Below, one piece after another: positions 1 to 6,658 of a stretch of 26,179 bases of DNA (the first letter of the stretch is position 1; every line of letters starts with the position of its first letter). A program made the translations under genes and the position numbers. The notes beneath the pieces are model-generated. The model was given only the letters and a program-made list of their open reading frames with translations. It did not search any database and was not told the DNA's origin. Source of the stretch: a virus; the IMG/VR virus record IMGVR_UViG_3300045135_000408, positions 1 to 26,179 of that record; one strand, written 5' to 3'.

Positions 1-170
1 ATTGCTTTATTGTCTGTTGAACCTGTTGTAACTTCAATCTCAAAATTTCCTGAAGTTGCGGTACGAACAAAAGTTCCAACAGATAACAGATTGTTAGGGT
101 CAACAGTAAATCGTTCTGAAAAGTCTGATACTTCTCTTTGTAGGATTAGTCTTCCGTTTTTAATTGGCAT
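1..170 (-). CDS. Partial gene, unrecognised (C-terminus outside window)
   Basis: A reading frame opens with ATG at 170 and stays open for 56 codons to the window edge, so the C-terminus is missing. It starts MPIKNGRLILQREVSDFSER and continues with a beta-rich, Thr/Ser/Asn-rich stretch. The start is supported by a run of five G (GGGGG) six bases upstream, and by a gap of only ten bases after the stop of the preceding gene. Position at the end of the fibre cassette suggests another small structural or fibre-associated protein, but I do not recognise the family. Confidence 0.6.
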   Translation of the reverse strand, partial: MPIKNGRLILQREVSDFSERFTVDPNNLLSVGTFVRTATSGNFEIEVTTGSTDNKA

Positions 171-180
171 ATCTTACCCC

Positions 181-1044
181 CTACTCTGACTTTTCTTCAG
201 ATGAAGAACTTTCTTCTTTAGCATCAAGTTCTGCTTGCTTCTTATCTACATCAGATAGAGTAACATTACTATTTACGCTATTTTCATTTACCATACCTCT
301 AGCATCCATCACTTTTGCAATTCTTTCTTCAAGTGCAAGTTTTGTTGATAGTGGTAGTGCATCTTCGGATTCAAGATGTGGTGAGAATGCAATTTTCTTT
401 GCTTGCTCTTCATCAATATCTCTAAGAATATCTTCTGGAGAATTAGGATAAATTCTCATATATTCTTCTGATTGTACCATCCAATGTTTGTTTTCAGGTT
501 TAGGGAAACGCTTCTTAACAGCAAGTCTTCTTGCTTGCAATGCATCAACACCTTCTTTATTACCTTCGATGATATATTCCCACAATGCTCTAATCATTGC
601 ATCTTCTCTTGGATAGTTTGCCGCTCTCAGGTCAATATATGATTGCTGGTCAAGAATATCTTGAACATAAGGGCGCAACTTTTTTAATTCTGCGAATGTT
701 GGTTTAGGTAGTGGATTATCTTCATCCCATTCTAGTGCTTCAATAGCACCTGGATGTAATCCGCTGTCGCCTACCTTCCATTCTGCTCCTGGCACTGTGT
801 TAAGTGTCCATTCGCAAGTTGGATAAAGAATACCCAATATTACTGAGAGATTATCTGCCCTACGAATTCTAGAATGATACTCTGTAAGAATTGCTTGCTC
901 TTCATCACTTGCAACCAATCCCAAAGCACCTTTTTCCATAATCGCTTCGATTTCATCTCTAGTAGGAGGACCTTTTCTAATCAGTTCGTCTACTGATTGC
1001 GGTCCAGCAGTTTTTTTAACTGCGTTTACTAAACTGTCTGCCAT
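181..1044 (-). CDS. 287-residue protein, possible tail-fibre chaperone or assembly protein
   Basis: Unlike its beta-rich neighbours, this protein is mostly helical and highly charged. Its middle contains a block beginning YPREDAMIRALWEYIIEG and ending in KKRFPKPE. This resembles the 'YP...D.L..lW....G......I..VK..fPKP' pattern of small fibre-associated and chaperone-like phage proteins; that is resemblance from memory, not a search. The C-terminus is a low-complexity Ser/Glu tail (ESSSSEEKSE), which would be disordered. I prefer the ATG at 1044 over the TTG at 1050 because AGGAG lies seven bases before the ATG. Two late-promoter boxes lie 40-55 bases upstream, so it can be expressed independently of the fibre genes before it. 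An alternative is a virion protein of unknown role. Confidence 0.75.
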   Translation of the reverse strand: MADSLVNAVKKTAGPQSVDELIRKGPPTRDEIEAIMEKGALGLVASDEEQAILTEYHSRIRRADNLSVILGILYPTCEWTLNTVPGAEWKVGDSGLHPGAIEALEWDEDNPLPKPTFAELKKLRPYVQDILDQQSYIDLRAANYPREDAMIRALWEYIIEGNKEGVDALQARRLAVKKRFPKPENKHWMVQSEEYMRIYPNSPEDILRDIDEEQAKKIAFSPHLESEDALPLSTKLALEERIAKVMDARGMVNENSVNSNVTLSDVDKKQAELDAKEESSSSEEKSE

Positions 1045-1082
1045 TTTCAAACTCCTGTTAAAATTCTGTTAGATAACATCTA

Positions 1083-1090
1083 TATTTATA
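1083..1090 (-). promoter_or_regulatory. Late promoter box TATAAATA (proximal of a pair)
   Basis: Exact match on the minus strand to the T4 late-promoter -10 box. It lies in the 57-base gap before the 287-residue gene, ten bases downstream of a second identical box. No -35 element is expected for this promoter class. Confidence 0.7.
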
Positions 1091-1092
1091 TC

Positions 1093-1100
1093 TATTTATA
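1093..1100 (-). promoter_or_regulatory. Late promoter box TATAAATA (distal of a pair)
   Basis: Second exact TATAAATA on the minus strand, just after the stop of the last array paralog. Together with the box at 1083-1090 it forms a tandem late promoter one helical turn apart, reading into the 287-residue gene. Confidence 0.7.
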
Positions 1101-1101
1101 A

Positions 1102-1668
1102 TTAAACACCATCAAAGGTTACTGAACCTGATTGTACTCCATATTCTGGTAAAGCAATTTCTTTACAAATCATGTAAAAATCATTTACTATAAAATCTCT
1201 ATCGTTGTTGTCGTTTTTAACTCTCACTTCAAATGTTGTTTTATTTGTTGATTGAGGTATAAAAGCATGATTGATACCAATTGAACTTCTAAAGTTTCTA
1301 GAATGGCCTAATCTTCTTGTTCCTGCAACTCTGTCGTTTCTACCACCAGTATGTGAATATTCATTGCCGTATGGGTGTAATCCATTATATCCAGATTGTT
1401 CGTATTCTATAATTCCGTTTACAAATAATGCGGCAGAATATCTATCAGACGAGTTGTCTGTACTACTGCTATCTCCCAATGAAAAGGATGCGTTTGTTTC
1501 TAAAACACTATTTGAATATTGAGGAGTGATATCTAAAGTCTTATTAGCAACAGTAGAGTATGAATTTGAAGTTGAACTGTGAGTCCAAACACCTTCATTT
1601 TCAACAAACTTATATTGAACTAGAAGTGACCCTTTTACCGCTCTTTTTGTAATTTTTTGCAATGCCAT
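1102..1668 (-). CDS. Array paralog 5: small fibre/adhesin-like virion protein (188 aa)
   Basis: Fifth and last member of a tandem family. It shares the N-terminal signature (MALQKITKRAVKGSLLVQYK against MALTKVTKHIVYG in others), the 'TPQYS.S..E' strand near residues 48-56, an 'FVNGI.EYEQ' strand near 82-91, and a C-terminal 'F....KEIA' strand. Its central block (YSHTGGRNDRVAGTRR, about residues 104-119) is shared almost exactly with paralog 4, making the two sisters. GINHAF at 131-136 matches the NHxH position of other members. The protein is beta-rich and has no membrane segment. GAGGG precedes the ATG. Tail-tip or fibre-attached adhesin is inferred from position downstream of two fibre genes. 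Confidence 0.8.
   Translation of the reverse strand: MALQKITKRAVKGSLLVQYKFVENEGVWTHSSTSNSYSTVANKTLDITPQYSNSVLETNASFSLGDSSSTDNSSDRYSAALFVNGIIEYEQSGYNGLHPYGNEYSHTGGRNDRVAGTRRLGHSRNFRSSIGINHAFIPQSTNKTTFEVRVKNDNNDRDFIVNDFYMICKEIALPEYGVQSGSVTFDGV
1312..1361. repeat. Near-identical DNA island, copy in paralog 5
   Basis: Fifty bases match 1879-1928 at 49 positions, with a perfect run of 40. The only difference is T at 1321 against C at 1888. It encodes the shared SHTGGRNDRVAGTRR block; flanking DNA of the two genes is clearly more diverged. Confidence 0.85.
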
Positions 1669-1692
1669 GATAACCCTCGTAGAAAACTTATT

Positions 1693-2235
1693 CTACTGGC
1701 CACCAGAAGATGCTAATCCAATAGAAATTTCTTTTGCCAAGAAGAAGAAATCACGAATTCTCATACTTCTTGTTGTGCTATTCTTCACACGAACATCCAT
1801 ATCTAATTGATTTGTAGATGCTGGTGTATATGCATGATTAAGACCCATAGCGGCAGTGTGATTTCTAACATGACCATGTCTTCTTGTCCCTGCAACTCTG
1901 TCGTTTCTACCACCAGTATGTGAATATTGGTTTCCATATGGTGCTGGACTACGAACATCTGCCTGTTCATACTCATTTATCCCATTAACAAAGAATGCCG
2001 CAGAAAATACATCAGATTGACTATCAACATTACTAATATCTCTAGATGTCATACTTGCCTGCTCTTCAATAATCGAATCTGCATATTGAGGCGTCATTAC
2101 AATATTCTTATTGTTAATTTCAGTATATGTACTCTGTGATGCAGTTAAATCAAAGTCTCCTGCATTTTCAGTATACTTAAACTGGACTAAGAGTGATCCA
2201 TGTACAATGTGTTTTGTTACTCTAGTTAATGCCAT
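1693..2235 (-). CDS. Array paralog 4: small fibre/adhesin-like virion protein (180 aa)
   Basis: Fourth tandem member, starting MALTRVTKHIVHGSLLVQFK. It keeps the family landmarks: 'TPQYADSIIE' near residues 48-57, 'FFVNGINEYEQ' near 81-91, and a strand near the C-terminus (FFFLAKEISIG). The central block is SHTGGRNDRVAGTRRHGH, giving an HxH at residues 120/122, followed by GLNHAYTPASTN. It is closest to paralog 5. The tail after the last strand is a short Ser/Gly stretch. GAGGA lies shortly before ATG, and the gap to paralog 3 is only 12 bases. Function is inferred from the fibre context; I know of no characterised member. Confidence 0.8.
   Translation of the reverse strand: MALTRVTKHIVHGSLLVQFKYTENAGDFDLTASQSTYTEINNKNIVMTPQYADSIIEEQASMTSRDISNVDSQSDVFSAAFFVNGINEYEQADVRSPAPYGNQYSHTGGRNDRVAGTRRHGHVRNHTAAMGLNHAYTPASTNQLDMDVRVKNSTTRSMRIRDFFFLAKEISIGLASSGGQ
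1879..1928. repeat. Near-identical DNA island, copy in paralog 4
   Basis: Partner of 1312-1361, 49 of 50 bases identical and in the same position within the gene. Confidence 0.85.
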
Positions 2236-2247
2236 TTTTTTCCTCTC

Positions 2248-2778
2248 TTACGTCAAGTTATAGTGGTCGCCAGCAATTTCACTGATAGTTAAAAATCCTT
2301 CAGCAAAATCAATTTGTGGACCATCGCCTTCAACTGCTACATAAACTCCGACTGCTTGTGCGTTAGTTGTTCCCGGAGCATGAATATGGTTCATATAAAT
2401 CGCTGAACTAAACCCATAGTGTCTCCAGTTTTGTCTACCATTGTTTTCACCAAACTGTTGGTTCTGATGAGTGTGTCCACCACTTCTGTTCGGGTTATTA
2501 CCAATAATACCTCTATAGAAATATTCATCGCTACCATTTACAACAAATTTTGCGGCGCCTGCGTGATAACCAGTGGTGATGCCAGTTGAATTTTGTCGTG
2601 CCGAACCAGTACATACTATTTCTAGATGACTATCACTATACTGTGGTGTTACCGATATATCTGAACCCCACTGACTGTAAGTCGATGATGTCTGAGACTT
2701 ATCTGCCATGTCTGCGCCATAGTGTGCTATAAGAACGGATCCATATACAATATGTTTTGTTACTTTAGTTAGTGCCAT
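2248..2778 (-). CDS. Array paralog 3: HxH-containing fibre/adhesin-like virion protein (176 aa)
   Basis: Third tandem member, starting MALTKVTKHIVYGSVLIAHY. Family landmarks are 'TPQYSDSHLE' near 44-53 and 'FVVNGSDEYF' near 78-87. The centre holds GGHTHQNQQFGENNGRQN with HxH at residues 102/104, followed by YMNHIHAPGTTN with HxH at 131/133. The C-terminus (FAEGFLTISEIAGDHYNLT) is nearly the same as in paralog 2, so these two are sisters. A metal role for the HxH pairs is inferred by analogy with the T4 gp37 tip, where HxH motifs bind iron. AGGG precedes ATG. Confidence 0.8.
   Translation of the reverse strand: MALTKVTKHIVYGSVLIAHYGADMADKSQTSSTYSQWGSDISVTPQYSDSHLEIVCTGSARQNSTGITTGYHAGAAKFVVNGSDEYFYRGIIGNNPNRSGGHTHQNQQFGENNGRQNWRHYGFSSAIYMNHIHAPGTTNAQAVGVYVAVEGDGPQIDFAEGFLTISEIAGDHYNLT
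2427..2475. repeat. Near-identical DNA island, copy in paralog 3
   Basis: Forty-nine bases match 2979-3027 at 47 positions, including a perfect run of 34 (2437-2470). It encodes the HQNQQFGENNGRQN block. Confidence 0.85.
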
Positions 2779-2802
2779 TTATAAAACCCTTTTTCTATAT
2801 CC

Positions 2803-2810
2803 TATTTATG
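2803..2810 (-). promoter_or_regulatory. Possible weak late promoter box CATAAATA
   Basis: One base off TATAAATA. It overlaps the stop codon of paralog 2 and lies about 25 bases before paralog 3. An internal late start within the array is possible but unproven. Confidence 0.3.
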
Positions 2811-3327
2811 TAAGATTATATCCTTCACCTGCGAGTTCAGTTAAAGTCATGAATCCTTCTGCAAATTCGACTGTAATAGAATTTGAAGTTGCAACTTCAC
2901 ACTGCACAGTCTGTCTATTCAATCCTGGTCGATGCATATGGTTCATGTAAATTGTTGATCCTTGACCGTATATCTGAAAGTTTTGTCGACCATTGTTTTC
3001 ACCAAACTGTTGGTTCTGATGACTGTGACTTCCGCTTCTCTGTTGATACCCCCCAATTACATCATTAATAATATATTCTTGTAATCCATTTACCATAAAT
3101 CTTACTTTACCATAACCAGTTCCTGCTGGCATATTTGTAGTTATTCTAGCACTACCAGTTAGTATTATTTCTAAATAACTATCATCAAACTGAATATCAA
3201 TGTCACTTGCATTACCCCATGTTACAAAAGATGAACTTGAAGTAGTTCTATCTGTTAAATCTGCTCCATAATGTGCAACTAAGACTGCTCCATATACAAC
3301 GGTCTTTTTCACCTTTTTCAGTGCCAT
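2806..3327 (-). CDS. Array paralog 2: HxH-containing fibre/adhesin-like virion protein (173 aa)
   Basis: Second tandem member, starting MALKKVKKTVVYGAVLVAHY. It has the family's beta-strand pattern, with 'FDDSYLEIILTGSA' near 47-60 and 'FMVNGLQEYI' near 77-86. The central block is SHSHQNQQFGENNGRQN, with HxH at 101/103, and YMNHMHRPG has HxH at 130/132. The C-terminus, FAEGFMTLTELAGEGYNLT, matches paralog 3. A purine-rich AGAGAG precedes the ATG. It lies 11 bases after paralog 1. Host-contact function is inferred. Confidence 0.8.
   Translation of the reverse strand: MALKKVKKTVVYGAVLVAHYGADLTDRTTSSSSFVTWGNASDIDIQFDDSYLEIILTGSARITTNMPAGTGYGKVRFMVNGLQEYIINDVIGGYQQRSGSHSHQNQQFGENNGRQNFQIYGQGSTIYMNHMHRPGLNRQTVQCEVATSNSITVEFAEGFMTLTELAGEGYNLT
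2979..3027. repeat. Near-identical DNA island, copy in paralog 2
   Basis: Partner of 2427-2475, with 47 of 49 bases identical. Confidence 0.85.
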
Positions 3328-3338
3328 ACTACACTCTC

Positions 3339-3866
3339 TTAGTTCACATAAGCATTACCTGGTGTACCAAGTGTGATACCACCAGCAACTTCTTTCGTCA
3401 TTAAAAATCCACTTCTACATTCTAAGTTTCCACCAGCATTAGCATTAGTTCTGTTACATTTAACAGTAGCAGTTTGCAAGTTTGTAGTTCCAGGTAGATG
3501 TCTATGATACATGTTTACAGATTTACCTTCTCTACGACCAGCGGCGCTACTATATGACCTATCAAAGGTTGAAACAGAAGCGGCATCATTTACTGTATAT
3601 TCTGTGGTTCCATTAATCTCTAACACCATATTTACTCGAGGACTATCATATACACCCTGGTTAGGTGCAGAACTATCTGCTTGATGTGACATAGTTCCAC
3701 TCATACGAACTTCCATGATTGAATCCGAATATTCTGGTGTCATGGTAATGTTGTCCCATTCTACAGCAGTTGTGCTTGTTGTGTCTAAGTTCGACATATC
3801 TTTATAACGAACTTGAACGATAGTTGCTCCATATACAATGTGTTTTGTTAATTTTGTTAATGCCAT
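3339..3866 (-). CDS. Array paralog 1: small fibre/adhesin-like virion protein (175 aa)
   Basis: First tandem member and the most divergent in the middle. It starts MALTKLTKHIVYGATIVQVR and keeps 'MTPEYSDSIMEVRMSG' near 42-57, 'VLEINGTTEYTV' near 81-92, and MYHRHLPGTTN near 119-129. The last aligns with the NHxHxPGTTN motif of paralogs 2 and 3 and has HxH at 121/123. A 'GRREGK' segment takes the place of the GRNDR/GRQN segments of the others. GAGGA stands five bases before ATG. It follows the 797-residue fibre gene by 12 bases, so it is probably cotranscribed with it. Confidence 0.8.
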   Translation of the reverse strand: MALTKLTKHIVYGATIVQVRYKDMSNLDTTSTTAVEWDNITMTPEYSDSIMEVRMSGTMSHQADSSAPNQGVYDSPRVNMVLEINGTTEYTVNDAASVSTFDRSYSSAAGRREGKSVNMYHRHLPGTTNLQTATVKCNRTNANAGGNLECRSGFLMTKEVAGGITLGTPGNAYVN

Positions 3867-3878
3867 TTTCCTCTACCC

Positions 3879-6272
3879 TTAAATAAATCTTACAACTTCT
3901 AGTTTTGTAGCATCAACTGGAATCGTTGTCATATACAACTTATTACCAATAATGATATACTGTGTCGGGTCTTGCAATTCACCCTCTAAGTAAACCAAAA
4001 GTTTTTGTTCGTTATATGTATCTTGCACTGTACCAAACGAGTGCTTTTCAAATACAAGGTCACCCAAATCAAAAATCTGCTGAGACCCATTACATGTAAA
4101 TATTAGTTTTCTAGTTTCTAAATCAGTTTCACTAGAAGTTCCTGTGAAAGTAGTGATATCAAAAATACCTTGAACTTCAATAAATGCATCTTGAGAAGGT
4201 GCAGTATTGAATGTTAATGTAGTGCCACTCAATGCATATTCTTCTTCTCTTAGAACTTTACCATTTACTACTACCATAACACCAAAGTCTGCAGGTGTAG
4301 TTGTTGATGTAAACGGAAGTGTAAATTGTGTCGCAGAACCAGTGCCTCTAAACATTGCTTTTCTTCTGTTAGCGGCGGCAACTTCTGCACACTTCAATAC
4401 TTTACAATCGATGATTGATCCAAACGCAGGATTTTCATCAAAGAAGCACAATTTATTTTTTTCTACAAAATAGGAATCATCATTTTGATATACACCATTG
4501 ATACTAACAATGACACAATCATCTGATGATGGGTGCAATTCTATTGTTCCAGTTGCGGCGTCCATTAGACGAAGGAACTGATGGTCACCAGTACCTGTTG
4601 ATGCTACGCCAGTCATTGTCATTTGTTTAGCATCTTGTGTATTATGTCCTGCGGCAGATGTTAAAGCAGAGAAGAAAATCATATCAACTGCAACTGACTG
4701 GTCACTTGAACCAGGATTACCCCCTAGTGTTAGCGTTGTTCCAGAAATTGACCATGTTGATTTATCTTGAATAATACCATCAACAATAACTAAGAACATT
4801 TCTTCATTTGCGGCGTTTGATGACATTGAACTGTCTATAATTGATCCATTAAGTCTGTTGTTTAGATTTGTTGATCCATTAGCGGCATTGAATGCGGCAG
4901 TATTACCTGGAGCAGTCCATCTACATCTTGCTATACTGTTATTAGAAATAAGTATAGTATCATCATTTCCAACCAGTTGTTGTATAGACCTGATTTCAAC
5001 TTTCGCCGCTTGGTCATCAACACCAACATATGAACCTAAATCAATAACCTGATTTGATGCTCCTGAACCTTCGTTAAAATCTGCAGACATTACAGTGTAT
5101 TCATTAAACGGTTGAATAATACCATCTACTGATACAATCAGATTTCCTGAGGCCGCATTAAGTGCGTAAGTCGTTTCTTTTTGATATGTGTTATTTGTAG
5201 AATCCCAGTGATGATTGTTTACGTCAAAATATCTTTGTCCGTTTCTATCTGTGACTACAGTAATAACTACTGTTGCATCATTTGTAGAACCACTTTGAAT
5301 AATAGTTAGAGTTTCTGGTGCGTTATAACCATATGCAAAGTCACCACCACCTAAGTCTGTATTGAGTGTGACACCAGTTACTACACCACCTGATGCAGTG
5401 ATGTTCACTCTCATACCTTGACCAGAACCACCTCTTGCTTCTAGATTGTTTGCAGTTGTATATCCTGAAGTACCATTCGCACCACTAGTGATAGTTGTGG
5501 GTACACCAGAGATGTGCTTCGACATTTGTACTCGTCTGTCGAGGTTAGTGTAAGTTGTACCTTTAAGACCTCTAAACTCAATCGGAGTGTTTTCAGTTAA
5601 TGCACTTTCATGAACATACTTGTATTCGTTTACAATCGCATATTCATTATGATTAGATATGACTGATGCACTAGCACCCCCTCTAAACACAAGAAGATTG
5701 TTCTCATTATCATTCTTCTGATGCATAGGTACAATGTTTTGTAGACCGTCTGTGATTGCTCTAGTTCTTTTAATTGATAAGTTATTAGATGCTTGCACGT
5801 TACCTGATGGGTCAATAACATCATAGATACCACGAATTTCTATTTCTTGATTGACAGATGGAGTTTGAGTTAATACAACTTTGCTTCCAACTACAACATA
5901 ATCTTTATCTTGAAGAACATCTCCATTCTTTGATACAATAATTGAATATTCATCTGGTGGAGTGAACCCACATGAGAATATTCTCTGAGAACCATCTGCT
6001 ACATAAGTCTTACTTCTTACTGATTGAAATTCAGATGCTTTAAGTGCTTGAATGATAACTTCTGCGCCGTTTGCTGGAGCGTCTGACAACAGTATAGTAT
6101 TTGGATGCTTAAATACGAAATCTTGGTCGTTTAGATAAACACCATCAATGTATACAGACAGTTGATTATCGCTGATTGGGATAAATTCTGTTCTATATAT
6201 CTTTCTCACACCATCGGCAATAAACCTCTGGGTTCTGATATTATTTCCTTTAGTTCTTCCAATGTAAGGCAT
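3879..6272 (-). CDS. Repeat-built tail fibre protein (797 aa)
   Basis: The protein is assembled from about eight related beta modules of 65-100 residues, near residues 12-78, 87-150, 165-236, 360-430, 436-536, 562-630, 636-706 and 720-797. Each has a pattern like 'ADG....F.....p....L.VyvDGv.q....Y.v.g..l.l...P..g..i.v'; examples are VYIDGVYLND, VSVDGIIQPF, VSINGVYQND and VVVNGKVLRE. A glycine-rich insert near 255-340 (GGSGQGMRVN, GYNAPETLTI) resembles modules in gp8 and the 985-residue protein. The N-terminus MPYIGR is typical of attachment ends of fibre proteins in marine phages. No signal peptide or transmembrane segment is seen. The closest role is a tail fibre or fibre shaft; which organelle it joins cannot be told. 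Confidence 0.75.
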   Translation of the reverse strand: MPYIGRTKGNNIRTQRFIADGVRKIYRTEFIPISDNQLSVYIDGVYLNDQDFVFKHPNTILLSDAPANGAEVIIQALKASEFQSVRSKTYVADGSQRIFSCGFTPPDEYSIIVSKNGDVLQDKDYVVVGSKVVLTQTPSVNQEIEIRGIYDVIDPSGNVQASNNLSIKRTRAITDGLQNIVPMHQKNDNENNLLVFRGGASASVISNHNEYAIVNEYKYVHESALTENTPIEFRGLKGTTYTNLDRRVQMSKHISGVPTTITSGANGTSGYTTANNLEARGGSGQGMRVNITASGGVVTGVTLNTDLGGGDFAYGYNAPETLTIIQSGSTNDATVVITVVTDRNGQRYFDVNNHHWDSTNNTYQKETTYALNAASGNLIVSVDGIIQPFNEYTVMSADFNEGSGASNQVIDLGSYVGVDDQAAKVEIRSIQQLVGNDDTILISNNSIARCRWTAPGNTAAFNAANGSTNLNNRLNGSIIDSSMSSNAANEEMFLVIVDGIIQDKSTWSISGTTLTLGGNPGSSDQSVAVDMIFFSALTSAAGHNTQDAKQMTMTGVASTGTGDHQFLRLMDAATGTIELHPSSDDCVIVSINGVYQNDDSYFVEKNKLCFFDENPAFGSIIDCKVLKCAEVAAANRRKAMFRGTGSATQFTLPFTSTTTPADFGVMVVVNGKVLREEEYALSGTTLTFNTAPSQDAFIEVQGIFDITTFTGTSSETDLETRKLIFTCNGSQQIFDLGDLVFEKHSFGTVQDTYNEQKLLVYLEGELQDPTQYIIIGNKLYMTTIPVDATKLEVVRFI

Positions 6273-6287
6273 CTGTTATCTCTCTCT

Positions 6288-6623
6288 TTACGGTGTAAAT
6301 TCTAGTACATTGACAACAACATCCAAAGAACTTGCTCTTGATGCTTTTACTTTCACTATTTCTCCAGTGTTCAAATTGATTGGTCGCTCAAGAACTGCTC
6401 CCAAGTTTGCTTGAACAGGATATAAGTATGCTACATGAAATTCATTACCTGCACCATCATCAATAACTATATTCACATACAAATCTTCAAGGTTGTATGT
6501 GTTTGTGATGTAAATCGAATGAATAACTGAGTATTTACCACTCGGTACAGTGTACAATGTACTTCCTGACCCTGTGGCAGATGCTCCACTCACTTTTGTA
6601 TTTTTGAATATACCTGTTGCCAT
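6288..6623 (-). CDS. Small beta-sandwich-like virion protein, copy B (111 aa)
   Basis: Paralog of the gene at 8359-8694: same length, and the same order of strands and turns. Here the pattern is 'STLYTVPSGKYSVIHSIYITN', then 'YVNIVIDD', 'GAVLERPINLNTGEIVKVKA' and a final 'SSLDVVVNVLEF'. Such 'YTVP.G....I..I...N' proteins are common as small virion proteins in marine phages; their exact role is unknown to me. It has its own late-promoter box 24 bases upstream and a good ribosome site (AGGA). The two copies flank the 565-residue fibre gene, so an adaptor or collar for that fibre is plausible but inferred. Confidence 0.7.
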   Translation of the reverse strand: MATGIFKNTKVSGASATGSGSTLYTVPSGKYSVIHSIYITNTYNLEDLYVNIVIDDGAGNEFHVAYLYPVQANLGAVLERPINLNTGEIVKVKASRASSLDVVVNVLEFTP

Positions 6624-6646
6624 TTCTAGTTCCTATCTCTTATTCA

Positions 6647-6654
6647 TATTTATA
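6647..6654 (-). promoter_or_regulatory. Late promoter box TATAAATA
   Basis: Exact match on the minus strand in the 35-base gap between the 565-residue fibre and the 111-residue gene. Expected initiation leaves a short leader that still contains AGGA. Confidence 0.75.
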
Positions 6655-6658
6655 ATAC

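Noticed and set aside
1045-1050. TTG at 1050 as the start of the 287-residue gene
   Set aside because: The ATG at 1044 has AGGAG at a better spacing, and MADSL is the more usual type of start among the neighbours (MA...).
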